NCBI GenBank assembly: GCA_030533445.1 | Contig: CM060083.1 | Coordinates: 28,384,666-28,448,665 of the forward strand | DNA length: 64,000 bases | Reading direction: 5' to 3' | Source of the DNA: Cyprinodon diabolis | Taxonomy: Eukaryota; Chordata; Actinopteri; Cyprinodontiformes; Cyprinodontidae | In this document: in pieces, positions 24,908 through 36,390 of the stretch | How positions within the stretch are numbered: the first letter of the stretch is position 1 | Layout of the letters: each line of letters starts with the position of its first letter | Notes under the pieces: generated by a model | What the model was told of the DNA's origin: nothing | Databases searched by the model: none | The model's input: the letters and a program-made list of their open reading frames with translations, nothing else | Made by a program: the position numbers and the translations under genes

Positions 24908-26236
24908 CAGTGGCAGCCGGCCCATAGGGGGCGCTGGGGCACCACCCTCCCTGATAAGAAGAGAGAAACGTAAAATATATTTTTAGAAATTAACTCATAA
25001 ATGTCAGTTTTACTGTCTAGAGTGTGTACCTATAAGCAAAACAAATTATATAAACTACATTTCCCTACCTACTGTCATTCATTTGTGGATTTCAACAGAC
25101 AGACTCCTACCGTCTCTGTCTTGGGGCTGTGATCAGACTGACCCACATTTGCAGAGAATCTGTCAATCATGTACTATTGCTAGGTGAATTTAATGGCCAA
25201 TCAGCGTCTCAGAACTTTATGTTCTTGGGGCGCTGAAAATACTGCGCTTTAACAGGCTACTGCACCCATGTGCAGGTGCAGACAATTAGAGGGACAATGG
25301 CGAACGTAACGAGCGAGAAGCAGCTTCCACCAAATTCGGTGAGATCCTTATTTATCTACCCGTTTGCCAGAAGAACATCCCTGTTGTCATTCCTGTCATG
25401 GTTATTCTGATTGCGACGAATCCACCTCGTCGCTTAAAACTTTGCGTGCCACACACACATTCCTGTTATACTGTGCTTGTGAGGACCAATCCGCTCGCGC
25501 TGAGCCCAGTAGCTCCATTAACTTAGAACACACAAGCTGTTCCTGGTTACCTGCTGGCGTATTGAGGGTGCACACTTAATATTTCAGTGGGGTTAGCCAT
25601 GTGTGTGTGTGTGTGTGTGTGTGGGTGTGTGTGTGTGTGTGTGTGCTACGGGGACTTGTCATCTTCAGTCTGGCTGCGTCTTTGCTGGGTTCAAACCCAG
25701 TTTGGTGTAATTGAATAAGTCAATGAACCTGTGTAAAAGAATTAAGTTGTAAAAATTATTTGTTTGTTTTTGTACATCAATTGTTTGTGGAGGTAATATA
25801 TGGACAAAACTGATTTATGAGAAGAAATCAGAAATAAGAGAGCCTGAGGGTAGGGGCTTAAACTATTTAATGAGGGCTGTGGGAAGAAGAGCGGCCATTT
25901 CTGTTTTCTGTTTCTTTGTTACATTGCTGGTAACTGGAGAGAGGCTGAGGCCCAGAGGATCTTGTATATGTTTAGTTTCTTTTGCACCCTGTTTTGAGTT
26001 TTTGAGCACAATAAATCACCAACACTGGTAACCCGACTGAGCCTGGATTCTTGGAGGCCAAAGAACCCAGTGACCAAAATCATCACTGTTACTGTTATTA
26101 TATAGTAAATTAAATCATTACTGTTAAATTGTATGTATTGTGCAATTGTTTATTTGAATTCTTATTCCGGATTAGTTGGAGACATACACTAGACTATATC
26201 AGCCCCACCAAAAATATTTTTCACCAGCCGCCACTG
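24908..26236. mobile_element. Non-autonomous hAT element with 8-bp target duplication
   Basis: A 1,329-bp segment flanked by GTCTATAG on both sides (24900-24907 and 26237-26244). The ends are short imperfect inverted repeats: CAGTGGCAGCCGG on the left, and the complement of the right end is CAGTGGCGGCTGG. Eight-base duplication plus CAGTGG-type ends is the hAT pattern. No transposase domain is visible. A 71-codon frame at 25364-25579 and a GT repeat lie inside. Confidence 0.85.
25601..25645. repeat. GT microsatellite
   Basis: (GT)n with one GGG interruption, inside the hAT-like element. Confidence 0.95.
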
Positions 26237-26244
26237 GTCTATAG

Positions 26245-27823
26245 CCAACCATATAATTTGCACATAAAAACAGGAAAATCAAAATGAGGTAAATGGTCCT
26301 TAAGTTAGCTGATGTAATAGCTATGAGGCTGTGTATCACACTATGAATGATGGTTCAGCTATTTTAGCGCCATTAGACCTGCTAATCCCCACTCCTCCTA
26401 ACCTGACAATGGGTCAAAAATTAATAAATGATTATTTAAACACAAATGCATAGTTGGAGGATGATTAGCAATTTGTCCATTGTGGAGAAGTCCAGGAAGA
26501 CTGTGCCATCCAAGACCCTTGGCCTGCCTCATTTATAAGTCCATCAGTTACTCTGAGCACCTTGAACAAGAGTCATTGGAACCTTCATAAACTAGGCAGG
26601 TCAGTGCGGGAGCTTGGTGTAGGTGTGCACAGCAATGGTGGAAGCTGAGTAGCAAAACCCAACTTGATGTTATGGGTAAATACTGAATGCTGACTCACCA
26701 GGATCTTATTATTTGACTAAAATTTCAGAGTCAAACCTGCATTAGCTCCCTTTATTGAAATGTTGACATGGAATTGTGAACATAAACCCTCAGGAGTTCT
26801 CTAAATATTTTTATTGAGGTGAAAATTTAATAAGCTCATTAATGTAGATAAGAAAATAAGTCAATCTTTTTGAGTTCATCATGAATATAGTTTCTCTGAG
26901 TTTAACAAAGTTTTGTCAGATGGAAGCAGAAATTTAGATGAATATTTTTTATCTGCTTTACAAACAGATCTTGTTTTATCATTGGTAAACTGGCTCTCAA
27001 TTAGGTAATCCATTAGTCAAATACTTATCTTCCAGCAGACAGGCCACACAGAGTTGTATAAAAAAGGAAAATTATGGGATATAAGTTCCAAATGCTGAAA
27101 ACTGAAGAAGCAAAGTAATGTAAGGCTAAATCACTGGTAAAATATTTGCAAACAACATTTAGCCTGTAAATAAACACCACCTAATTAAAGTAATTTGTTT
27201 GTACAGAGGAGATCAATTCCACATATAATTTTTTGATACATTCCCAGTGAAAAGCAAATCTTAAGTGCATTTTTGTATACCGATAATTTTGATAACCAAA
27301 CTGCTAAATAATAAGTTACACTGTATCCACTTATTAGTGTTATTAATGGGACAAAATATACAACTGATAGCCTATTGCAGAATCTATAGCATAGCTTCAA
27401 ACCTGGTTTATTCAAAAATAATAATAATTCTAAGTGCTTACCTTAAAAACAATAGCTTCAATCCTTTGATCTCCATAGCAATGGCTTTCTCTCTATTTTA
27501 GTCTAAAATTATGGGCCAGAGCTGTCCTAAAGTACCCACAATATTTCAGATTTTGTTCAGTAACCTTGAGTCATACCCTGAGGCAAAACTCATGAGGTCT
27601 TTGCTGCACTAGTAATCAGAATTTGAGCATGGTTCATTTTTTTTTTACCCTCTACCACCTATACAATTTTGTCTTCTGCTCTGGAATCAGCTTTCATGTG
27701 GCTGCAAGGACAGCATTTATCTAAACTTTTTTAAGATCAATAATATAATTACTTACATAAAGGCATTCCATAAATATGTGCTGACAATTTGGCCAAGAAT
27801 TTTGTTAGAAAAGCTGTGTTTTC

Positions 27824-27854
<31 letters not shown>

Positions 27855-28410
27855 TTTAATTTCTTTCTTCTTTTCTTTCTTTCTTTCTAGCTTTCTTTGA
27901 TTTTTTTTGTTTGTTTATTTGTTTGTTTGTTTCTTTCTTTCTTCCTTTATTTCTTTCTTTCTTATCGTCTTTAGATGTAATACTTTCCTAACACTCTTCT
28001 TGGGGTATGCACATTCACCATTAAACAACATAAATACACAAAACTGAAAAATCACTATTGCTAAAGTACAACAACTAAAAACAATAGCAAAAGTTCAGAG
28101 ATTAAAACTAATATTATTTTGATTATTTTTTTAACAAACTAATCATGCATGTGAACATTATGTCATATATAAACCAAAATTTTTTTATTTTAGAGCATAG
28201 TCAAAATGTTACATCACAGGATCCATTAAGTTATTTAGGATACTTGTTTTTCTTGTCAAACTGTTCTAAATGAATTATTCCAACGCATCTCCATAATTTC
28301 TTAGCGTAACTTGTCCAATGTAAACATGAGTCTTTAAAGGGCCGACATTCTTAAGGAAATTGTATGAACTTTAAGTTGTATTAATCTATCTTTAGTTGCA
28401 TGTCTAGTAT
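26245..28410. other. AT-rich intergenic stretch
   Basis: More than 2 kb without a supported gene or element end apart from the pyrimidine tract listed separately. Confidence 0.5.
27817..27965. repeat. Polypyrimidine (TTTC)n tract
   Basis: About 150 bp almost entirely T and C on the plus strand, built of TTTC and TTTG variants. Confidence 0.9.
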
Positions 28411-28413
28411 CAT

Positions 28414-28567
28414 TTCAATCTGAAAAACTCACACAGAGAGAAAAGATAATTAGAAGAATTTTATTGATAAGAAAGTATAGTCTTTGGCGCTCAGACCTCG
28501 GCAGGAACATTCATACTGAATTATGTTTTAACAAGCATGAGTAGATGAATGAGAATAGGGATGTTCC
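28414..28567 (-). repeat. Split direct repeat B2 of the Ngaro/DIRS element
   Basis: 154 bp matching B1 (29161-29314) with about three substitutions by eye. Holds AATAAA on the minus strand, a polyadenylation signal. Confidence 0.88.
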
Positions 28568-28950
28568 TCCCGGCCTGAAACTGGTGGTGGTTTAATCCGA
28601 GCTGGTTGACAAGGTGATCTGCTGAGCAGAATTGTGGGACTAGAAGACTGAGGGAGCTGACGCCGGGACTTCACTCAGAGACTCCGGATATAGAGGTCCT
28701 GCTTGGTGATGCAGGTACCGTGAACTGTCCATGATGAGCAAGCATGAAGCAACAGTGGAGAGGAAAAACTCCCCCTTGGGAAGAAACCTCTGGCAGAACC
28801 GGGTTCAACATGATGGTATTCTGCCGGACCAATGCGATGAGACGAGGGATGGTGACAACTGGGATTAATACTCTCTGATGAGGTTGAGGTGAAGTCGTGT
28901 CGTGGAGGACGATTCAGCTGCGATGGCGGAGAAGGGGATGGAGGTGGGTG
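28568..28950 (-). other. Unique 380 bp between A2 and B2
   Basis: Separates A2 from B2, which would be contiguous in a canonical split-repeat element. It includes a segment near 28750-28800 (GTGGAGAGGAAAAACTCCC) shared with the L2-type 3' UTR, so part may be a later insertion. Alternatively the A and B repeats are longer than the still-alignable parts. Confidence 0.45.
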
Positions 28951-29160
28951 AATTGTTGTCTGAATCGAAATCCGACATTGCGATTGCAGGATAGCGGGCT
29001 GGGATGAGGATTTTAAGGAGTTTATAAAGTGAAAGCAGGACGCTGATTGGGCTTCGTGGTGGAGTAGTTTGAAGCTGATTGGCTCGCTTCGGAGACGGAT
29101 CTTCTGATTGGATGGAGATAAGCCAGAGTTTCTTCAACTGAACTTCCGCTAGAGCTTCAT
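28951..29160 (-). repeat. Split direct repeat A2 of the Ngaro/DIRS element
   Basis: 210 bp matching A1 (34285-34497) with few differences and one 3-bp indel. On the minus strand it carries several CCAATCAG boxes, then CACTTTATAAACTCC, and an ATG starting MSDFDSDNN at 28978. Confidence 0.88.
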
Positions 29161-29314
29161 TTCAATCTGAAAAACTCACACAGAGAGAAAAGATAATTAG
29201 AAGAATTTTATTGATAAGAAAGTATAGTCTTTGGCGCTCAGACCTCGGCAGGAACATTCATGCTGAATTATGCTTTAACATGCATGAGTAGATGAATGAG
29301 AATAGGGATGTTCC
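29161..29314 (-). repeat. Split direct repeat B1 of the Ngaro/DIRS element
   Basis: Abuts A2 directly, with no base between. Contains the minus-strand AATAAA. Confidence 0.88.
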
Positions 29315-29475
29315 CCCCAAAAAGCTGTGGTCGAGGCCGGAGAATCTGTATGCTCGTAAGGCATACACTAGGGACAAAATAAAAGAATGCCTAATGAAAT
29401 GCTGAGAAGGTTTGCAAACAACTTACCGAGCCAGGTTGTTGTTGAGGATGGCGACCACGGTTGACGCCGAAAACT

Positions 29476-29835
29476 TACCGATGATGATGATGAATCTTGC
29501 GGATGACGATGATGATGATGATGAATCCTGCGGATGAGTATGATAATGAATCTTGCGGATGAGTATGATAATGAATCTTGCGTATGAGTCTGATAATGAA
29601 TCTTGCGGATGATTCTTGCGGATGATAACATATATGAACAAATGACATGACGAAATACAAGACACGAGACGAGACACAGACAGGGAGCATGTTGATGCAT
29701 CAGGGAATGAATCTTGCGGATGAGTCTGATAATGATCTTGCGGATGATAACATATATGAATGTATGACATGACGAAATACAAGACACGTGACGAGACACA
29801 GACAGCGTGCATGTTGATGCATTAGGGAATGTATG
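29476..29835. repeat. Tandem and dispersed minisatellite inside the Ngaro/DIRS element
   Basis: Units built on GAATCTTGCGGATGA, roughly 24-25 bp, occur several times at 29490-29620. They are followed by two copies of a longer block of about 120 bp (about 29600-29715 and 29720-29835) sharing ATGACATGACGAAATACAAG. The Ser/His-rich minus-strand frames here are by-products of the repeat. Confidence 0.8.
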
Positions 29836-30394
29836 GCAGAATGCGTAAAGAACGCATGACAAGACGCAGACCAGACGTGACGTGACACACAAGAGAATGC
29901 ATGTAAATGCCTGTCATAAAAGGTGAGATTGCATGGATACGAGCCAGAATGAAGACAGCATGAATATAGCATGGAGACAGCATGGAAGACTGCATGAAGC
30001 AGGGAATAATGTAGATAACTGATAAAGAGTGGGAGTAGAAAAATGAGTTAGAGGATGGTCATGATTAAGTCAGAAAATTATGAGAATGAGTTTGAACCAC
30101 CACCAGTATTTGTAATAGAGTTACCTAGAGGCAGAGAGAGAGCTGAGCTGCGAGAATTGATGAGAGTACTGGGCGGATGAATGAGGTATAGGCCGATGAC
30201 AACCATCGGCCCAGAGCTGAGGGAAGCCTCAGAAACCCCCGCGAGTAGCTGCTGTTGTAGCTGCTCAGTCCGGAACGAATGCCCAGAATACCCACTAGAG
30301 GGAAGGCCACATGATTCTAAGAGTATCCTGAGGTGATTAAGGAACCATGAGTGGACGTAGGGTAACCCTCGGGCGAAATGAAAAAGTGCTTAGA

Positions 30395-30720
30395 ATACCT
30401 GAAACATGACGCGCTGAGATGATGAAATTGTTAGTGACTGCTTGCCAGGTGATGCTTCTGATGAAGGGCATGAGAGACTGGGAGGAGGAGTGACCTTATT
30501 AGTGGCTTCAACTATTACAATGTTATCGCAGTGGACGGACGCGTTTCCTTCCCAAAGCCCCACGACGGCAAGCTATGGCTAAGGGTAGACCTCACACAAG
30601 CAGATGATTGGGTGTGAATAAAGAGGCCATGACCCGCGAACCACCTGTCCTGAAAGAACCCCCCAAAACCTACGGATGGCGCATCCGTAAAAATTTTGGA
30701 GCATGTCAGGAGATAGATAA
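30395..30720 (-). pseudogene. DIRS/Ngaro-type RNase H remnant
   Basis: On the minus strand, TDAPSVGFGGFFQDRWFAG (about 30690-30630) corresponds to the first RNase H block of DIRS-group polyproteins. After frame disruptions, VHCDNIVIVEATNK (about 30540-30495) and then, one frame over, FIRSITWQAVTNNFIISARH (about 30465-30405) match the following blocks. Aspartates of the TDA and CDN blocks are present. Stops and shifts make the polyprotein non-functional. Reverse transcriptase upstream and tyrosine recombinase downstream could not be resolved by eye. Confidence 0.65.
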
Positions 30721-32079
30721 TGTCGTCGTAGAAAAAAAAAAAAAAAGATTTTCCGTTCCAATTTAGAAGCAGTCTGGACCAGGAAGATCCGAACGGCAGC
30801 CTTCGTTCAGAGTAACCTGGCCAAGGAGGAGGGAACGGAATTAGCCGGATCACGCAACCGGGAAATGAAAGCAACTTTGAGGAATAAGCGCATAGCAAAT
30901 TTAAATGACCTAGCAGGGAGAGCAATGGCGTTTAGAAATGACTGATGCGAAACATCAGTCATCATATTTTTTTTTTTTTTTTTTTTTAAGTTAGATGATG
31001 AAGAAGACAGGACGATAATCAGAAATAATAATAAGGGGTGGTAAGGTAACGGGCTGCTAAGACTGAGGTACGATTTATATGAAGCGTGCATGGCGGGGAC
31101 AGACTGATTTCGGATGGGCCTCCTGCAGAAGCTCTGAGTCATCGCGATAGATGCTGAATGCGGCAAAAATTGGCCAATAGAAAGATCTCTGATAGACGGA
31201 GATCGGATGAGTTAAGAAAACTGTGACGTCACCTGCTGATGCGACCTGCTGATCGTCTCAGGGGAGGGAAGAATAAGAGAGACTAAATTAATATATTTCC
31301 CTTGAATAATTTAGAACGAGGCTAGTGAAAATATTAGCATGCATGGGAATATAAGGTATGCCTGAATAAGAGGCAGACAAAGCATAAAGAGCGAAAATTA
31401 TGAATGAAAACATGGTTGAATACGTCTTACCTAGGGCTGGCCAGGGGCGGGCGTTCCCTAATGTGAATGAGAGGAAGGGAGGGGAGGGGAGGGGGAGGTC
31501 CGTCTGAGCAGACAGCGGCAGGGATGACGTGGCAGTGCGGGGATTTTCCAAGTTTGGAGCGCGCGGACAGCGTCGAAACGGATTGAGTGAGAGAGTCCAG
31601 TGGAGCAGAGGGAGGCTCAGAGCTGTTAAACGGCAGAAGGATTAAACGGAGGAGCTGCTATGAATCGGGAAGCTGAAGAAGGTCCAAGGCTTGCATCGAA
31701 ACGATGAGAAGGAGCGGGCGTAGCGGTGGCTGCTGCTGGGACAGATCTGGGAGGCCCTCTGCGCTTGGCGAGGGGAGCGGAGGACTTGCATGTCTTTTGC
31801 GGCCAGGAATCGGAGCTGATTGAAGAGCGGAAGGCGAGGGAGATGGAGATGAATCACGAGGAGGTAGAAGGGAGGCTAGTTGAGACAGCTGAGCAGAGTC
31901 TAGGTCGGAGCCTGGCAATCGGTCTTTGACAGTGTACGTCACTTCTGCAAAAGCGCAATGCATTTAGGGTAGTTAGCGCCATTTCTGTGGTGAAGAGAGC
32001 AGCAACAAACAAAAGAAAACTAACAGAGAGTAGAAGTGTTCTAGTTGCTTCCTTTGGAAATAATGGGACACTGGTGCTT

Positions 32080-32240
32080 CAATTCAATTCAATTCAGTTT
32101 ATTTATATAGCGCCAAATTCACAACACATGTCATCTCAAGGCACTTTACAGTTCAACCAGATCATACAGTCAAATTGATACAAAGTTTTCTATCTAAGGA
32201 AAACCAGTTGATTGCATTGACTCATTGACTCAAATACAAT
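32080..32240 (-). repeat. L2 LINE 3' tail, strongly 5'-truncated copy
   Basis: About 160 bp nearly identical to 13271-13420, starting with the CAATT end repeats and TTATTTATATAGCGCC. A third-level insertion within the ISL2EU element. Confidence 0.9.
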
Positions 32241-32578
32241 GATGCAATAGTAATTCTAAACAGAAAACAGCAGATGGTGGCTCAGCCAACTCACTGTATT
32301 TATTCATCCTGTGCAATCTACTTAAGTTTATTTATTATAATCCTTTGTTCGTCTGTAAGCTTTTCAGTTTATTTATTTAGCTCTGGCCTTACTAGTCCGA
32401 TGTACTTGTGCTGTTTCGGTATAGCAAATTTCCCCACTGTGGGACACATAAGGTTATCTTATTTTATTACACATCTAATCTAATGGGCTCTGTTATTAAG
32501 GTGCTTTATATAGTGTTTTGAATAGATGTGTAAAACACTCAACCTTTCATCTACTTTGCAGGTCAACCCGCATATGAG

Positions 32579-33378
32579 ATGATGGAGACTGACCCAGACT
32601 GGGCTCCATCCCTGCATCTGGGCCACACTGACATCAAACCAACAGACACAGACCGCTCTTTAAGACGTGGTTATCGGGAACAGCTGAAAAAGAATGCCCT
32701 GCAAGCAACTGAAACGGGGCTCCATCAGGCTGATAAAATCCTTGAGCAACAGGATGAAGTTACACATGAGGCGACAGAGAACCCTAACCAGCAACAGACT
32801 GACATGTAGAAGGCTGCTGAAAACGTTGGCCGGCCAAACACCAAGGATGACACAGAAGGTGGTCGTCAGTAAGGACAGATAGAATGTAACCTGTGTGTGC
32901 TCAGGTGTGCAGAGATGAACCGTCTTTTGGAAGAAAACAGAGAGCTGCGGCGTGAACTTGATGAGCTGCGGATCTCCGATGGCTTCTTTGGAGACAGTAA
33001 TGAAAAAGTCAAGTACTATACGGGTCTACCAAACTTGGCAACCTTTATGGCTTTGTTTAATTTTCTGCTGCCTCTCATGTCTGCTCAAAATAAAATTCTC
33101 AGTCCATTTCAAATGCTTCTGTTAACCTTCATGCGTCTGAGATTGGATCTGCCCTCACAACACCTTGCTTATCTCTTCCGTGTTTCACCAAAGACAGTGT
33201 ACAGAACATTCAATGAAATGGTGTCATTTTTATATGCAAATCTAAAGCGTGCAATTGTGTGGCCAGATAAGACACCTTGCCCAAAATTATGCCTCATCAG
33301 TTTGTGGAGGCCTTTGGACATAGAGTCACAGTGATTATTGACTGTTTTGAAATTTTCACAGAGAAACCAGCTAATAAA
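32579..33378 (+). pseudogene. ISL2EU transposase remnant (DDE_4-type), truncated
   Basis: The family has a DNA-binding N terminus followed by a helix-turn-helix and a DDE nuclease. A likely splice acceptor (CTTTGCAG) precedes the coding stretch 32579-32808, and another (GTGTGCTCAG) precedes 32906. Residues from KVKYYTGLPNLATFMALF through LTFMRLRLDLPSQHLAYLF and VSPKTVYRTF form the family's helix-turn-helix region. Near 33290 there is a frameshift, then VTVIIDCFEIFTEKP, which carries the first catalytic Asp. A stop follows at about 33376 and the rest of the nuclease is missing. No zinc-finger/THAP N terminus was recognised. Confidence 0.75.
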
Positions 33379-34497
33379 TGAATGCCAGATCAAGTACTGT
33401 TTCAACTTTCTCCTTCTTTTTTTATTCTTCTTTTCACACAAATAGAATTTAGCTTTTATTAAAGTTACTTTTGAAAAATAACAGCAAAACAAATATAAGT
33501 TTCACCATCACTTCAAATATTAACAATGTTTCTGAAGTTGTAAAAATGTGTGTACAATAAAGAGTGGAGTTTGAAATTGTTATTGTTATTATCTTTTCAA
33601 TCAAGCAGAGAATTTATGAAAATGCAATACAAAATCTCAAATACATAAATAAAGCAGAACAGTGCAAAGCTTCAAATGTTTTACTTTGTCTTCCTCCCTT
33701 GTATATAGCAGATTGCTCTTTAGATTAAATTAGAAGATTTTTTTTTCCCTGGACTTGTTTTCACTGTGGTCTGTGGTCTTCCGTAGAGATATTACCTAAC
33801 AGGTGATATCTGTGAAGAAGACTGCAGATCCCAGTGAAAACAGGCCTTGGTAAAGTGAACAGCAAATACAGTGTGCAACTTATCAATGTGCAAAAATTAT
33901 GACAAGTTTTTTCGTTCAGTCTGATGAGCAGCACAAACTACTCTAATAACTGCAGCTATCTGTGCAACTGCCCACAACATCTGCCTTGTCACTGTAATAA
34001 TAATATATAATATCGTTCCCTAGCAGCTTTAGAAAGTTTGTCTGGGTAGGGTATCCGTTCAGTTTTCTTGTTCTTTTCCATTTAACTGATAATCCTCGCT
34101 GCTGGCTTGCAGCGCTCTCCTCTTGTTTTCTGCTGTTTTGTTTTTCTTCCGCTCACCACAAAAATGGCGCTAGGGGGCGTGTCAGTCACGTGACTGACAA
34201 AGACCGATATACCCTCTGAGTGTAATGCGGAAGAAGGAGATGTGAGAGCGGCTAAACGGGAGCTTTTGAGAGCAGGGAGAATTTAATTGTCGTCTGAATC
34301 GAAATCCGACATTGCGATTGCAGGATAGCGGGCTGGGATGAGGATTTGAAGGAGTTTATAAAGTGAAAGCAGGACGCTGATTGGGCTTCGTGGTGGAGTA
34401 GTTCGAAGCTGATTGGCTCGCTTCGGAGACGGATCAGCTTCTGATTGGATGGAGGTAAGCCAGAGTTTCTTCAATTGAACTTCCGCTAGAGCTTCAT

Positions 34498-35015
34498 AAT
34501 CATGCACAGTGGCGCTAAAAACAATTTAGGGTGTATGGTCTTTGGCTTATACAAAAGCTTATACAGTTTGGAATAACATTTCTTTTTTTTTTTTTAAGCC
34601 AAAATTCAACCTTTAAATTGGATAATCTAATATGCATCACATTGCCATTAATTCTTAAAAAATTCTAATTGTATAGTGAGCAATTTATTTTTGAGCATAC
34701 TAAAGATAAATAGTTGCATTATCTGTCAAAAAGCTGGAACATTGTTTTATTGCTGTCATTTGATTTTACCCATTTTAATCACTGATTGATCAATATGCTT
34801 TTTCTTTGATAAAATACTTTCCAGATCAGCACCTAATAACCTATTTTACTTGTTACATTATTGCTTCTTCAACAGCATTGCTACTGTAGGGTCTCTCTGA
34901 TTTTTAGAGCCCAAAATCATGCATTTTGTTTTTGTCAGTTATTCTCTTCCTTTCTGCTATTAGCCTCACTATGAGACATAGGTCACCTAAAAAAAAAAAA
35001 ACAGCAAAATAGCAC
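34498..35015. other. AT-rich stretch, nothing recognised
   Basis: No open frame or repeat boundary of note. Confidence 0.5.
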
Positions 35016-35201
35016 ATGTATGTCCGGGTTCTGCCTTCTGCTTAAGTTTATTTTTAGTTTCTTTATAGATTTAGTTGTTTTCTAGCAGTGTTTGTTCTTG
35101 CTTACTCTCTGTTGTCCCCATGTGTTTGTTTCCTTTCCCCTTGGCTTTCTTCTAGATGCTTCCATCCAAACCTGTTCCTTGTCAGACCGTTAGTACACTC
35201 T

Positions 35202-36390
35202 GGGCCGGATTTATCAAGATCTAATTTTGCGTGCAGTAATTTGCGCTCGCTAACTGGAATTTTGCGCGAGGGGCTGAACCATGGTTTGCGGGTGATTTAA
35301 CAAGAGAGATTGCGTAACCGGTGTCAGGTGCAAAACTGTTGGAGAGGCCCTATTTAAATGATGGTTTTGCGCGTTTTGTGGTTTGCGGCAAAGTAGTTTG
35401 TAGTTTGTGCAAACTAGTGCATTAAGAAATTTTAATCTTACACTGACACCCCCACCCCCTCCAAAAAAAAAAAACAAAATATATATATATATATATATAA
35501 ACTTTGGCAACCTTTATTCCCTAAGGTGGTATGTGGCTGAATTTCTACTTCACTGCAGTAAAAAAAAAAAAAACAGGTGTTTTGTATTGGCCTGTAGAAA
35601 TATGCACATACCAAATGGCTCACAAGAAGTGACTGTGGATAAGATGACTGCCCGTACGCATCCCCGCAGCATTGGCATGTTGCTCCACAGGCACAAGGGG
35701 GAGGTCGGGGTTCTCTCCGGTAGGGCGTCAGGGCGACATGGCATTTAGAACGTCGGACAGCACTTCTGAAAAACGAGATTGGCAGATCCCAGATGCAAAA
35801 AAGTGCAATCTTGCAAGGAGTTTTGTGATATCTGGTATTGAATGGGTCCTCCTTGTGGCTGGCTCCAAATCCATTCGGAGTTCCCCCAACAGCTCCAAAA
35901 TGGCAATGCTGGATAAACCATATGTTTTGATGATCGTTTCCTCCTTCATTGCAAAAATATTCACACGGAGTGAAAAAATGCGTTCTCTGCGTCTCCTTGC
36001 TTCATTTCGATGTCTCCTTTTTGCGACAATAACCGCTGTCATGTGTGCGCAATTACGCATACAGACCATTTGCACCTTCTTTTGAAACGTGTTAAATATA
36101 GAGTCAGATACGTTAGCAAAATTGCTTTCAGGTTTAATAAATCACTTTGCGAGTGCTAAATTAATATATTTACATGTTCTCCTCCCACAAGACCTACTTT
36201 TGCGTGTAAACGCCCCATATTGCATATTCATTGCAGAAAAACTACTAAATGGATAAGAGGCGCTATTTAGCATGTTTTAAAGACCAAATCCTTTTAGCAC
36301 GCTGTTGATAGATCAGTTTGTAAATTTTTTAGCGTGCGCAGTGAAATAGCTCACATTTTTATACACGCAAACCTTTGATAGATCCGGCCC
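35202..36390 (-). mobile_element. PIF/Harbinger transposon, internally deleted
   Basis: A 1,189-bp element with inverted ends GGGCCGGATTTATCAA (left) and the complement of GGGCCGGATCTATCAA (right). It is flanked by the 3-bp duplication TCT (35199-35201 and 36391-36393). A fragment of HARBI1-type transposase is on the minus strand. No Myb-like partner gene or complete catalytic domain remains, so it cannot move by itself. Confidence 0.88.
35728..36075 (-). pseudogene. HARBI1-like transposase N-terminal fragment
   Basis: A 115-codon minus frame with an Arg-rich stretch (RRRRERIF). The family's helix-turn-helix region follows, IIKTYGLSSIAILELLGELR, then LEPATRRTHSIPDITKLLA and LHFFASGICQ. The nuclease domain with its DDE residues is absent, and the frame ends at 35728 near the element's interior deletion. 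Matches the opening of HARBI1-type proteins. Confidence 0.8.

Larger units (their letters stand above)
31920..34206 (+). mobile_element. ISL2EU-type DNA transposon nested in the Ngaro/DIRS element
   Basis: A 2,287-bp segment starting CGGTCTTTGACAGT and ending with the complement of CGGTCTTTGTCAGT, flanked by AT on both sides (31918-31919 and 34207-34208). Both ends continue with a shared inner block, TAGCGCCATTT.TGTGGTGA. The 2-bp AT duplication and the transposase remnant at 32579-33378 fit the ISL2EU group. It interrupts the 5' region of the Ngaro/DIRS element and carries a piece of L2 tail (32080-32240). Confidence 0.75.
28414..34497 (-). mobile_element. Ngaro/DIRS-type tyrosine-recombinase retrotransposon with split direct repeats
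   Basis: Read on the minus strand, the repeats run A1 (34497-34285), interior, B1 (29314-29161), A2 (29160-28951), B2 (28567-28414). This A1-interior-B1A2B2 order is the split direct repeat layout of Ngaro and related DIRS-group retrotransposons, which integrate by tyrosine recombinase and make no target duplication. The triplet CAT sits at all three boundaries: left flank 28411-28413, B1/A2 junction 29158-29160, right end 34495-34497. Unit A has CCAAT-type repeats and a TTTATAAA box; unit B has AATAAA, as expected for promoter and terminator halves. Decayed reverse transcriptase/RNase H sequence lies near 30395-30720. The interior is disrupted by an ISL2EU transposon (31920-34206) and by tandem repeats. 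Confidence 0.83.

Noticed and set aside
28414..29314. Interpretation of the repeats at 28.4-29.3 kb as tandem LTRs
   Set aside because: Ends are not TG...CA, there is no target duplication, and the A copy at 34.3-34.5 kb is explained only by split direct repeats.
29476..29835. CRISPR-like repeats
   Set aside because: Units are contiguous or irregular without unique spacers, in a eukaryotic transposon context.
29368..29972. Overlapping Ser/His/Cys-rich minus frames
   Set aside because: Produced by the minisatellite in the Ngaro/DIRS interior; no domain and frame varies with the repeat.
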